In this document: positions 1 through 7,554 of the stretch, one piece after another | Layout: each line of letters opens with the position of its first letter | Numbering within the stretch: position 1 is the first letter of the stretch | NCBI GenBank assembly: GCA_943908425.1 | Contig: CALTTC010000028.1 | Coordinates: 1 to 22,359 of the forward strand | Direction of reading: 5' to 3' | DNA: 22,359 nt | From: an uncultured Moraxella sp. | GTDB taxonomy: Bacteria; Pseudomonadota; Gammaproteobacteria; Pseudomonadales; Moraxellaceae | Position numbers and translations under genes: made by a program | The notes under the pieces: model-generated | Told to the model about the DNA's origin: nothing | Seen by the model: the letters and a program-made list of their open reading frames with translations, nothing else | The model's database searches: none

Positions 1-229
1 GGATAATTGCCAAATGCTTTGCCAAAAGTGCAATCAAACAAAGTCTAATAAATAACAAGCCAAGCCATGCGGTTTTATATGACCCCAAGATTATGTTATC
101 ATAACGGTAAAATACACAGGTATTGTTCGTCCAATTAAAATTTTGGGCGGATTGGCGGTTGTGTATTGGTGCTTTTTGTTGATGCTTGATTTGATGATTA
201 AGTTTTTTGATACGCTTTTTGGATTGATT

Positions 230-1582
230 ATGAAACTACCCTTAACTTTATTAAGTGTTTTACTCATGCTCGGCTGTAGCAATAACGGGCAAGCGGTGAG
301 CAATGACCCTGTCGCCCCACAGCAGACCGTGACTGCTAAACCAGTCGCCCCAGTTGCCGTTAAGCCAGCGGTTATCGCCCTGCCCAATCGCCAATTTGAC
401 CGCTTAAGCCTACAAAAAATTCTCCAAAACAAACCTACCATCAGTAAAAATCCCTTGGTCAGCAATGAGATTGCCATCAGCTCGCCAAAATCCGCCACTT
501 TTACCCCTGACGGCAAAAAACTGTATGTGCAATCCTTAGAAGGTTATCAAACGGTCGTTTTTGATGCCAAAACGCTAGAAAAAATCGGTGTCATTAACCA
601 TCAATTTGACGCAAGCAATCAGCAGTTATTTAAAAATGGCGAAAGTAGCATTTTTGGGTATGCCTATGCCCAAAATCGTGCCAATCCCAATTATTTTTTG
701 GGCAAGCCTGTAGAAGCGACCTTATCGCACAATGGGCGTTATTTATGGGTGAGTTATTATCGGCGTAACTTTGACAAAAAGGCAGAATCCCCATCAGCAG
801 TTGCCATTATTGACACCAAAACCGATAAAATTGTGCGGGTAATGCCATCAGGCCCACTGCCCAAAATGCTTGCCACTTCCCCTGATAACCGCTACGTTGC
901 CGTAACTCACTGGGGTGATAATACCGTTGGACTTATTGACATTGCACGCGATAACCCAATGGATTTTAAATACGTGTCTCACATTGTCATTGACGAGCAA
1001 TTACCAATGCATTTTGGTAGCAATGTCAATCGTGATAGCGTGTGTGGTAATTGCTTGCGTGGCACCGCCTTTAGCCCTGATGGGCAAAAGCTACTGGTCG
1101 GCAAAATGGGCGGTAATGGCATTGCGGTGATTGATGTACCCAATCGGCAATATTTGGGCACAATTACTGGTAGCCTATTAAACGTCCGCCATTTGGTCAT
1201 CAATAACGGCAATTTAATCATCAGCACCAATAAAAACGGCACGGTACAATCCGCCCCCTTACAAGATATTTTGGCCAAGCCCTTTAAAAATGGCATTTTG
1301 CATTATCCCAACTGGAAAAACGCCTATGTCGGCTCTGGGGTGCGCACCATTGATGTCAGCCAAGACGGACGCTATATTTTTGCGGCGGTCAATGATGTCT
1401 CCAACGTTTCGGTGATTGATGCCAACACAATGACCGTGATTGGCAAAATTGATGTCGCTCAATTCCCTGTCGGTATGGCATTATCCCCTGATGAAAATCA
1501 GTTGGTGATTACCTCGCAAGGCAAAGCAGGGGTCATTGGGGCAGGCAATACGGTGACGGTATTTAAGGTCAATTACCGCTAA
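230..1582 (+). CDS. YVTN/YncE-like beta-propeller lipoprotein
   Basis: Predicted 450-residue exported lipoprotein. I chose the ATG at 230: it follows a GGA six bases upstream and opens a typical lipoprotein signal (MKLPLTLLSVLLMLGC), with Cys16 as the likely lipidated residue. The frame is open back to a TTG at 143, but those 29 residues do not look like a real N-terminus. After a Pro/Val/Ala-rich linker, blade-like repeats recur: SATFTPDGKKLYV, EATLSHNGRYLWV, LATSPDNRYVAV, GTAFSPDGQKLLV, TIDVSQDGRYIFA and ALSPDENQLVI. Each is followed by an 'x-V-I-D' strand such as AIIDTKTDKIVRV. This is the YVTN beta-propeller pattern, often of ligand-binding or scaffold proteins; the ligand is unknown. A CGNC (CxxC) motif sits in the fifth repeat. 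The gene is alone on this strand; a TAAAAT at 108-113 could be a -10 box, but no good -35 was found. Confidence 0.85.
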   Translation: MKLPLTLLSVLLMLGCSNNGQAVSNDPVAPQQTVTAKPVAPVAVKPAVIALPNRQFDRLSLQKILQNKPTISKNPLVSNEIAISSPKSATFTPDGKKLYVQSLEGYQTVVFDAKTLEKIGVINHQFDASNQQLFKNGESSIFGYAYAQNRANPNYFLGKPVEATLSHNGRYLWVSYYRRNFDKKAESPSAVAIIDTKTDKIVRVMPSGPLPKMLATSPDNRYVAVTHWGDNTVGLIDIARDNPMDFKYVSHIVIDEQLPMHFGSNVNRDSVCGNCLRGTAFSPDGQKLLVGKMGGNGIAVIDVPNRQYLGTITGSLLNVRHLVINNGNLIISTNKNGTVQSAPLQDILAKPFKNGILHYPNWKNAYVGSGVRTIDVSQDGRYIFAAVNDVSNVSVIDANTMTVIGKIDVAQFPVGMALSPDENQLVITSQGKAGVIGAGNTVTVFKVNYR

Positions 1583-1588
1583 GCTTGC

Positions 1589-1623
1589 AAGCCCACGCCA
1601 AAAAAATCGTGCGGTGTGGGCTT
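1589..1623 (+). terminator. Hairpin between convergent genes, possible terminator
   Basis: AAGCCCACGCC at 1589-1599 pairs with GGTGTGGGCTT at 1613-1623, giving an 11-bp stem with one G-T wobble and a 13-base loop. It starts 7 bases after the lipoprotein stop and ends just before the stop of the opposing pseudogene. Neither strand has a U-tract after the stem, so intrinsic termination is plausible but not certain. Confidence 0.45.
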
Positions 1624-1629
1624 CCTAGC

Positions 1630-2031
1630 CTAAAACAACGATTGCTTGGCACGGCTTAGCTGAAAACCGTGTCCGCTTTTATTAACACAGCGCATACCTG
1701 TAGTCTGACTGGTACACGTCCAGCCATTGCCATTGATACTTTGACCATAAGCCAAAACACGTGCGTTATGGTTGTAGGGAAAATCACTCTAGCAATTCAT
1801 ATAGGCTTGACCTCTATTGTCTACCGCAAAATCTTGCCCCCAATCAAACTCACAATCTCTTGGTCTAGGTCGGACAGGCTGTTTGGTAGTCATATCCTGA
1901 ATAAAACAAGACACCGAGCCGATCTCAAATTCATCACCGCTACATAAAATATTCCCTGACGGACTGTTAAATTCTACCGCCAAAGCACTAAACGGCAAAC
2001 AAGCACAAAGTGCTAATATGGTTTTTTGCAT
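1630..2031 (-). pseudogene. Small secreted DUF6636-like protein, interrupted by in-frame TAG
   Basis: The ATG at 2031 is preceded by AAAGGA. It opens a signal peptide (MQKTILALCACLPFSALA, cleavage after Ala18) and then a Cys-rich domain beginning FNSPSGNILCSGD. The first 80 codons end at a TAG at 1791-1789. The same frame then runs on for 52 sense codons to a second TAG at 1632-1630. The continuation carries residues that complete the domain: ARVLAYGQS, WTCTSQTTGMRCVNKSGHGF and more Cys. The pattern SPSGNIxC ... W.C.S...GM.C.N..GHGF fits small secreted proteins I associate with DUF6636; the family name is from memory. A single base change (GAG, CAG or AAG to TAG) explains the break. The product would be periplasmic, of unknown function and about 133 residues if repaired. 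It may be a recent pseudogene or a sequencing error. The gene lies just beyond the ppsA terminator. Confidence 0.75.
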
Positions 2032-2070
2032 TACTAAAAGTCCTTTACATTATTTATTAAAAAATTTACC

Positions 2071-2118
2071 TTAACCAACAAACAAAACCCTGTCGCCAAG
2101 ATTTCGTTTGTTGGTTAA
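2071..2118 (-). terminator. Rho-independent terminator of ppsA
   Basis: TTAACCAACAAAC at 2071-2083 is perfectly complementary to GTTTGTTGGTTAA at 2106-2118 (13-bp stem, 22-base loop). Read on the minus strand, the stem is followed a few bases later by TTTTTT. It starts 10 bases after the ppsA stop codon. Confidence 0.8.
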
Positions 2119-2128
2119 TGGTGCTACT

Positions 2129-4504
2129 TTATGCTTTATCTTGTGCCAAAAACAGCCAAGTAGCAAGCACCGTATCAGGATTTAAAGACACCGAATCAAT
2201 GCCTTGCTCCATCAGCCAGTACGCCAAATCAGGGTGATCAGATGGTCCTTGCCCACAAATGCCGATGTATTTGCCTTGTGCCTTGCAGGCATCTATCGCC
2301 ATTTTTAGCAGTTTTTTGACCGCCAAATCACGCTCATCAAATAAGTGAGAGATGATACCGCTATCACGGTCAAGCCCTAAAGTCAGCTGGGTCAAATCAT
2401 TAGAGCCGATAGAAAAACCATCAAAATACGCAAGATATTCTTCTGCCAATAACGCATTGGTGGGCAATTCACACATCATAATGACGTCAAGTCCATTGTC
2501 GCCACGTTTTAGCCCATTTTGTGCTAACAAATCAATGACTTGCTCGGCTTCTTTTAAAGTCCGCACAAAAGGAATCATAATTTTAACGTTGGCAAGCCCC
2601 ATTGTATCACGCACATATTTTAAGGCGGCACATTCTAATTCAAAACAATCACGAAAATTGTCAGAAATATAACGGCTTGCCCCACGAAAACCAAGCATTG
2701 GGTTTTCTTCATTTGGCTCGTATAACTTACCCCCAATCAAATTGGCGTATTCGTTGGATTTAAAATCACTCATTCGCACAATCACAGGCTTGTCTTTAAA
2801 GGCGGTGGCAATGGTGGCAATCCCTTCAATCAGCTTATTGACATAAAAATCCACAGGCGATGGATACCCTGCCATTTTGTCGTTAATGGCAGAAACAACA
2901 TCGCTTGGCAAGTCGTTCATATTCAATAAGGCTTTGGGGTGTACGCCAATCATTGTACTGATGATAAACTCAAGGCGAGCAAGCCCAACCCCTGCATTTG
3001 GCAAACTTGCAAAACCAAACGCACGATTGGGATTGCCAACATTCATCATCAATTTAAAGGGCAACTTTGGCATATCATCTAAGGCGTTACTTTGTACCTC
3101 AAATGGCAAAATTCCTGCATAAATAAAGCCTGTATCGCCCTCACTGCACGATACGGTAACCTCATCGCCGTCTTTTAGGACATCGGTTGCATTACCACAA
3201 CCAACAATGGCAGGCACGCCAAGCTCACGAGCAATAATGGCAGCGTGGCAAGTTCGCCCCCCACGGTTGGTAACAATCGCTGACGCACGTTGCATCACAG
3301 GCTCCCAGTCAGGGTCGGTCATATCCGATACCAATACATCGCCTTTGGCAACTTTATTCATATCGCTTAGGTCTTTGACCACACGCACCTTGCCTGCCCC
3401 CACTTTTTGCCCAATGGAGCGACCTTCGCACAGCACTTTTTGTCCTTTGCCGTCAATAATATAACGCTCTATTTGGTTTTTATCTTGGCGAGATTTGACT
3501 GTTTCTGGGCGAGCTTGAACAATAAAAATCTCCCCTGTATCGCCGTCTTTTGCCCACTCAATATCCATCGAACAACCGTAATGCTGTTCAATGATTAACG
3601 CTTGCTTACCCAGATTGGTTAATTCCTCAGACGACAAGGCAAATTGTTGTTGCTTGGCTTTATCAACAGGGACAATTTTGGTAGATTTTTGGGTATTGCC
3701 CTCCTCGCCATAAATCATCTTTTGGGCTTTACTACCTAGGCTTCGGCGTATCACAGCAGGGCGATTGGCGTTTAGTAGTGATTTGGATAAATAAAATTCA
3801 TCAGGATTTACCGCCCCTTGCACCACCATCTCACCTAAGCCATAGCTTGCGGTAACAAACACCACCTCATCAAATCCACTTTCGGTATCAATACTAAACA
3901 TCACCCCACTGGTGCCTGTCTCAGAACGCACCATTCGCTGAATGCCTGCTGACAACGCCACCCCTGCGTGGTCAAAGCCTTTATGTACCCGATAAGCGAT
4001 AGCACGGTCATTGTATAAGCTTGCAAACACCTCTTTGATGGCGATTAGCACATTGTCAATGCCACGAATGTTCAAAAATGTCTCTTGCTGACCAGCAAAA
4101 GACGCATCAGGCAAATCCTCGGCTGTCGCTGATGACCGCACCGCCACGGCAATATCGGCCCCATTTGATAAAGTCTCAAACGCACGGCGGATTTCTTGCT
4201 CTAATCTTGCAGGCAAAGCTTGAGCAATCACCCAGCCGCGCACTTTTGCCCCGACTTCACCAAGAGCGGTTACGTCATTGACGTCCAAGTTTTGTAGTTC
4301 GGCATTGATTTTATCAAGCAGTCCTGTCTCATTCAAAAACGCATTAAAGGCTTCGGCGGTCGTGGCAAATCCGTTCGGTACATTAACCCCAAGCCCACCC
4401 AAATGGCTAATCATCTCGCCCAAAGACGCATTTTTACCGCCTACGGTGTCCACGTCATTTTTACCCAACTCATCAAAAAATTTTACCTGTGCCGTCTGTC
4501 CCAT
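2129..4504 (-). CDS. ppsA: Phosphoenolpyruvate synthase
   Basis: Makes phosphoenolpyruvate from pyruvate, with ATP going to AMP and phosphate: the gluconeogenic entry step in the cytoplasm. The product is 791 residues, the usual length of the family. Order of domains: N-terminal ATP-grasp pyruvate-binding domain (GGKNASLGEM near residue 22, RSSATAEDLPDASFAG near 123), then the swivelling phosphohistidine domain with GGRTCHAA (catalytic His420), then the C-terminal PEP/pyruvate TIM barrel ending in GICGQGPSD (catalytic Cys750). A GTG lies two codons upstream, but GGAG ends five bases before the ATG at 4504, so I start there. The gene has its own promoter and terminator and appears to be a single-gene unit. 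No ppsR regulator gene is next to it. Confidence 0.97.
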   Translation of the reverse strand: MGQTAQVKFFDELGKNDVDTVGGKNASLGEMISHLGGLGVNVPNGFATTAEAFNAFLNETGLLDKINAELQNLDVNDVTALGEVGAKVRGWVIAQALPARLEQEIRRAFETLSNGADIAVAVRSSATAEDLPDASFAGQQETFLNIRGIDNVLIAIKEVFASLYNDRAIAYRVHKGFDHAGVALSAGIQRMVRSETGTSGVMFSIDTESGFDEVVFVTASYGLGEMVVQGAVNPDEFYLSKSLLNANRPAVIRRSLGSKAQKMIYGEEGNTQKSTKIVPVDKAKQQQFALSSEELTNLGKQALIIEQHYGCSMDIEWAKDGDTGEIFIVQARPETVKSRQDKNQIERYIIDGKGQKVLCEGRSIGQKVGAGKVRVVKDLSDMNKVAKGDVLVSDMTDPDWEPVMQRASAIVTNRGGRTCHAAIIARELGVPAIVGCGNATDVLKDGDEVTVSCSEGDTGFIYAGILPFEVQSNALDDMPKLPFKLMMNVGNPNRAFGFASLPNAGVGLARLEFIISTMIGVHPKALLNMNDLPSDVVSAINDKMAGYPSPVDFYVNKLIEGIATIATAFKDKPVIVRMSDFKSNEYANLIGGKLYEPNEENPMLGFRGASRYISDNFRDCFELECAALKYVRDTMGLANVKIMIPFVRTLKEAEQVIDLLAQNGLKRGDNGLDVIMMCELPTNALLAEEYLAYFDGFSIGSNDLTQLTLGLDRDSGIISHLFDERDLAVKKLLKMAIDACKAQGKYIGICGQGPSDHPDLAYWLMEQGIDSVSLNPDTVLATWLFLAQDKA

Positions 4505-4536
4505 AATCACTCCAAAAAATAGGGTTATTCATTGTC

Positions 4537-4564
4537 ATTATAGCACAGTCTTACGCCGTGCCAA
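4537..4564 (-). promoter_or_regulatory. Sigma-70 promoter of ppsA
   Basis: On the minus strand, TTGGCA (4564-4559), a 16-base spacer and TATAAT (4542-4537). TGC directly before the -10 makes it an extended -10 as well. Transcription would start near 4530, giving a leader of roughly 25 bases before the ppsA ATG. Confidence 0.75.
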
Positions 4565-4589
4565 GTAGGTTTAGAGTGCTTTTTTGTCG

Positions 4590-5271
4590 TTAGCGACTGA
4601 CCAAACTTGCCGACATCTCAATCATGAGTGCCAGCACCGCCACATTAAAAAAGAACGATAAGACGCTATGAAACGTGCCCATACGCCGAAGTTTTTTACT
4701 CGTAAAAGAAATATCAGCGGTAGCGTTGGTGGCACCAATCCCAAAAGCAAAATAGACAAAATCCCAATAATCAGGCTTATCCTCATAAGGAAAATCCAGC
4801 GGATAAACGCTGTCATTCTCTGCCTCATAATAAGCGTGGGCATAATACAACGCAAACAACGTGTGAATAAACAGCCACGATACAACCAATGTATAAAAGG
4901 TCAAGCCCACATGAAACGCCGCCAAATAGCCAGCCAAATCCGCCCCAATGCCCATCTCACGCACAATCGCCACAATGCTCACAATACTTGTCATCAGCAC
5001 AAGCACCACCATTGTGGTTTTTTTCTCGTACACCGTGTGGGCGCGCTTCTCCATCCTTCCTGGCTTGCGGAATACGCACAAACAGCCACGCGGTCAAGAT
5101 AAGATAGGTCGTCAAAAAGACATTCCAAACAATCAAATAGGCAGTTTCGGATTGTAGGCTACGGATATACTGCTGAAAAAAACGAAACTCTACAAACAGC
5201 AAGACATAGCACAAAAAAGCCACGCCACTAGCAATAAGTAGGTGAAGATTGGTTTTGATAAAGCGTTGCAT
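4590..5271 (-). pseudogene. DUF1345 membrane protein, frameshifted
   Basis: Two overlapping frames together make one DUF1345-type integral membrane protein of unknown function. The first frame starts at ATG 5271 and gives about 72 good residues with two hydrophobic segments (LLIASGVAFLCYVLLFV, AYLIVWNVFLTTYLILTAWL). It then turns into charged nonsense (GEARPHGVREK). The next frame continues the family sequence from MEKRAHTVYEKK through further membrane segments and the conserved tail YWDFVYFAFGIGATNATADI to the stop at 4590. Removing one G from AAGGATGG (about 5050-5057) joins them into a protein of about 226 residues, the usual size. The gene begins 3 bases after rpiA, so it is probably in the same transcript. 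It may be a true pseudogene or a sequencing error; the break is not in a long homopolymer. Confidence 0.8.
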
Positions 5272-5274
5272 TAT

Positions 5275-5955
5275 TTAGCCAGTGAAATGATGCGTTGTTA
5301 CCCCTGTTGTGGTCGCCACAAGTAGCGTGCTTGCTTTTTGGACAGCAAAGATACCATTGCACACCACCCCCACGATGTTATTGAGCCGTTGCTCCCATTC
5401 TACAGGGTCAGTGATATTAAGCCCATGCACATCCAAAATCACATTGCCGTAATCGGTGACAAAGCCCTCACGATACACAGGCACACCGCCAAGCTTGACC
5501 AGCTCACGTGCAACATAAGAGCGAGCTTGGGACAACACCTCTATCGCCACAGGAAACCGCCCAAGTTGTGTCACTTGTTTAGTGTCATCCACCAAGCAAA
5601 GAAAGCGATTAGAGGCTGCCGCGACAATTTTTTCACGCGTCAATGCTCCCCCACCGCCTTTTAGCATATAGCCCTTATCGGTAATCTCATCTGCCCCATC
5701 AATGTATAAATCAAGCGTGCCTACCGTATTTAAGTCCGCAATCTCTATGCCAAGGGCACGCAATCGCTGTTCGGTAGCGTGTGAGCTTGCCACCGCTGCC
5801 TTTAGATGCACTTGGGTAAGCTTATCAATCAAGCAATTAATCGTACTGCCCGTCCCCACCCCCAAAATCATACCATCGTCAATATAGGGCAAGGCGGCTG
5901 TGGCTACGGCTTGTTTTTGGGCAAGTTTGGGGTCAGTTGGGGTAGAATGTGCCAT
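5275..5955 (-). CDS. rpiA: Ribose-5-phosphate isomerase A
   Basis: Interconverts ribose 5-phosphate and ribulose 5-phosphate in the non-oxidative pentose phosphate pathway. The product is 226 residues, normal for RpiA. Visible motifs are GVGTGST (residues 32-38, phosphate loop), YIDGADE (84-90, with the catalytic acid region) and KGGGGALTREK (99-109, including the conserved Lys and Glu). The ATG at 5955 has a weak GAGA about six bases upstream. It follows lpxA by 33 bases, in the place where lpxB is found in many relatives, so it may be co-transcribed with the lipid A genes without a functional link. tkt, another enzyme of the same pathway, lies at the right end of the window. Confidence 0.96.
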   Translation of the reverse strand: MAHSTPTDPKLAQKQAVATAALPYIDDGMILGVGTGSTINCLIDKLTQVHLKAAVASSHATEQRLRALGIEIADLNTVGTLDLYIDGADEITDKGYMLKGGGGALTREKIVAAASNRFLCLVDDTKQVTQLGRFPVAIEVLSQARSYVARELVKLGGVPVYREGFVTDYGNVILDVHGLNITDPVEWEQRLNNIVGVVCNGIFAVQKASTLLVATTTGVTTHHFTG

Positions 5956-5988
5956 AATTTCTCGTTAGTTAATCAATAAATGGGGTAA

Positions 5989-6798
5989 TCACGCACTGGT
6001 AGCGCGGCTTTGATTGTTTCTTGGGCGGATAAGTCCGCGACTACTATGGGCTAAAGAATCCGCCAGTAACTGCACCTTTGGCGTGCTGGCAATCAATGGC
6101 AACAATACCGTAAGCACTTCTTGCTTAATCAGACCACTATGAAAAATCAGCCGATAAGCCGTCTCTATGTCAGTCATGGTTTGCTTATCCCAGCCTTTAC
6201 GGCGCATGCCTTCTTTGTTGAGCCCTTTTACTTTTGCTGGATTGCCGCCTACGGTAACAAATGCCGCCACATCCTTTAAAATTAGGCTCGCGCCCGCCAC
6301 CATGGCATAGCTGTCAATACGGCAAAACTGATGGATGCCCGAATTTCCGCCAATGGTAACATAATCCCCAATGGTAACATGCCCAGCAACGCCTACGTTA
6401 TTAGCTAAAATGCTATGATTACCAAGCACACAATCGTGGGCAATGTGCGTATTCACCATTAACAGATTATGGTTGCCAATCACCGTTTTGCCAATGCCGT
6501 CGGCGGTGCCCCGATGAATGGTGCACGCCTCGCGAATGGTATTGTCATCACCGATAACCACAAAACTTTCTTCGCCCTTAAACTTTAAATCCTGTGGGTC
6601 TTCGCCAATACTTGCAAATTGATAAATAGTGTTACGTGCACCAATGCGTGTATTTTTTTTGACAACCACATGCGACAGTAGCACGCTATCTGCGCCAATC
6701 TGCACGTTATCGCCAATAAGACAAAACGCCCCAATGGTCGCACTTGGATGAATCTCCGCACTTGGGCTGACAATGGCGGTCGGGTGAATCGTTGCCAT
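5989..6798 (-). CDS. lpxA: UDP-N-acetylglucosamine O-acyltransferase
   Basis: First step of lipid A synthesis: transfers a 3-hydroxyacyl chain from acyl carrier protein to the 3-OH of UDP-GlcNAc in the cytoplasm. The product is 269 residues, near the usual 262. The N-terminal two thirds are hexapeptide repeats of a left-handed beta helix (IHPTAIV, IHPSATIG, IGDNVQIG and so on). HIAHDC contains the catalytic base, His121 (E. coli His125). The C-terminal helical part begins at about residue 190. Gly169 aligns with the E. coli 'hydrocarbon ruler' Gly173, so a Met-type C10 restriction is not predicted; the real chain length cannot be read from this alone. A GGGGG/TAAG ribosome site precedes the ATG. 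The gap to fabZ is 9 bases. Confidence 0.97.
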   Translation of the reverse strand: MATIHPTAIVSPSAEIHPSATIGAFCLIGDNVQIGADSVLLSHVVVKKNTRIGARNTIYQFASIGEDPQDLKFKGEESFVVIGDDNTIREACTIHRGTADGIGKTVIGNHNLLMVNTHIAHDCVLGNHSILANNVGVAGHVTIGDYVTIGGNSGIHQFCRIDSYAMVAGASLILKDVAAFVTVGGNPAKVKGLNKEGMRRKGWDKQTMTDIETAYRLIFHSGLIKQEVLTVLLPLIASTPKVQLLADSLAHSSRGLIRPRNNQSRATSA

Positions 6799-6807
6799 AC
6801 TTACCCC

Positions 6808-7317
6808 CTACTGTTTTTGCCTAGCGATCATCAGCTCAGCACTACACGCAAGGTCATCTCCGACGTGAGCTGTGCACGCAAATTTATAAATATCACGCTT
6901 ATTTAATAAGGCTTGTGAGCGGATAATCAGTGTATCCCCCGGCACTACAAGGCGCTTAAAACGTGCCTTATCCACGCCAGCAAATAAGTACAGATAGCCA
7001 CTCTCAGAAGTTTGTCCAGCACTCACAAACCCCAAAATCCCCGATAATTGTGCCATCGCCTCTACCATTAGCACCCCTGGCATCACAGGATTGTCAGGAA
7101 AATGTCCGTTGAACAATTCTTCGTTAATGCTCACGTTTTTGATACCAGTAATCCAGTTATCAGCAGAAATAGCGGTCACTCTATCAATGAGCATAAACGG
7201 ATAACGGTGGGGCAAGTAGCGCTTAATGTCGTGATAGCCAAGCGGTAAGATAAGGTTTTGGGCGCTTAAGCGCTCAATATCTTGAGTGGTGAGTTTGTTA
7301 TAATCAAAGTCGTACAC
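6808..7317 (-). CDS. fabZ: 3-hydroxyacyl-ACP dehydratase FabZ
   Basis: Removes water from 3-hydroxyacyl-ACP in fatty acid elongation, competing with LpxA and LpxD for the same substrate, which is why it sits between them. Hot-dog fold protein of 169 residues, slightly longer than usual because of about 20 extra N-terminal residues. Signatures: LPHRYPFMLIDRV (35-47), GHFPDNPVMPG with catalytic His72, and LMVEAMAQ with catalytic Glu86. The start is a GTG at 7317, supported by AAGGA exactly six bases upstream (7324-7328). A 237-base AT-rich gap separates it from lpxD, so fabZ-lpxA probably has its own promoter. Confidence 0.96.
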   Translation of the reverse strand: MYDFDYNKLTTQDIERLSAQNLILPLGYHDIKRYLPHRYPFMLIDRVTAISADNWITGIKNVSINEELFNGHFPDNPVMPGVLMVEAMAQLSGILGFVSAGQTSESGYLYLFAGVDKARFKRLVVPGDTLIIRSQALLNKRDIYKFACTAHVGDDLACSAELMIARQKQ

Positions 7318-7554
7318 TTAGTATCCTTATAAAAAATGGCATTATTAATTAGAAATATATTTTTAAACATACATTTAAATAATTTTTTGAAAGCACCATA
7401 CTTTTTCAAGCATTTAATAAACTGTCGGAAAAACACGAAATCTCAAAAAGTATTTTGATTTAACAATGCCTAAAAAATTTATCATTGTTTAGCAAATGCC
7501 ATTAGTCCAATAGCTATCAGCAAATACTATAAGCAAGCACTAGCACCACAATAT
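7318..7554. other. AT-rich gap between lpxD and fabZ
   Basis: This 237-base non-coding stretch is the largest gap inside the lipid A cluster. I see no gene or gene remnant in any frame. It holds an inverted repeat AACAATG (7462-7468) / CATTGTT (7483-7489) without a U-tract, and an imperfect TTGAAA...TTTCAA inverted repeat close to fabZ. A promoter for fabZ-lpxA is likely somewhere here, but no convincing -35/-10 pair could be chosen. Confidence 0.5.

Noticed and set aside
143..229. TTG-started extension of the propeller lipoprotein
   Set aside because: It would put 29 hydrophobic residues before a complete lipoprotein signal peptide. The ATG at 230 with GGA upstream is a much better start.
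2032..2070. Promoter for the small secreted-protein gene within the ppsA terminator
   Set aside because: TTGGTT and TAAATA can be spaced correctly, but they fall on the terminator stem and AT-rich tail. The match is too weak to call.
4668..5102. Plus-strand open frame opposite the DUF1345 gene
   Set aside because: It is antisense to a recognisable membrane-protein family and has no protein-like features of its own.
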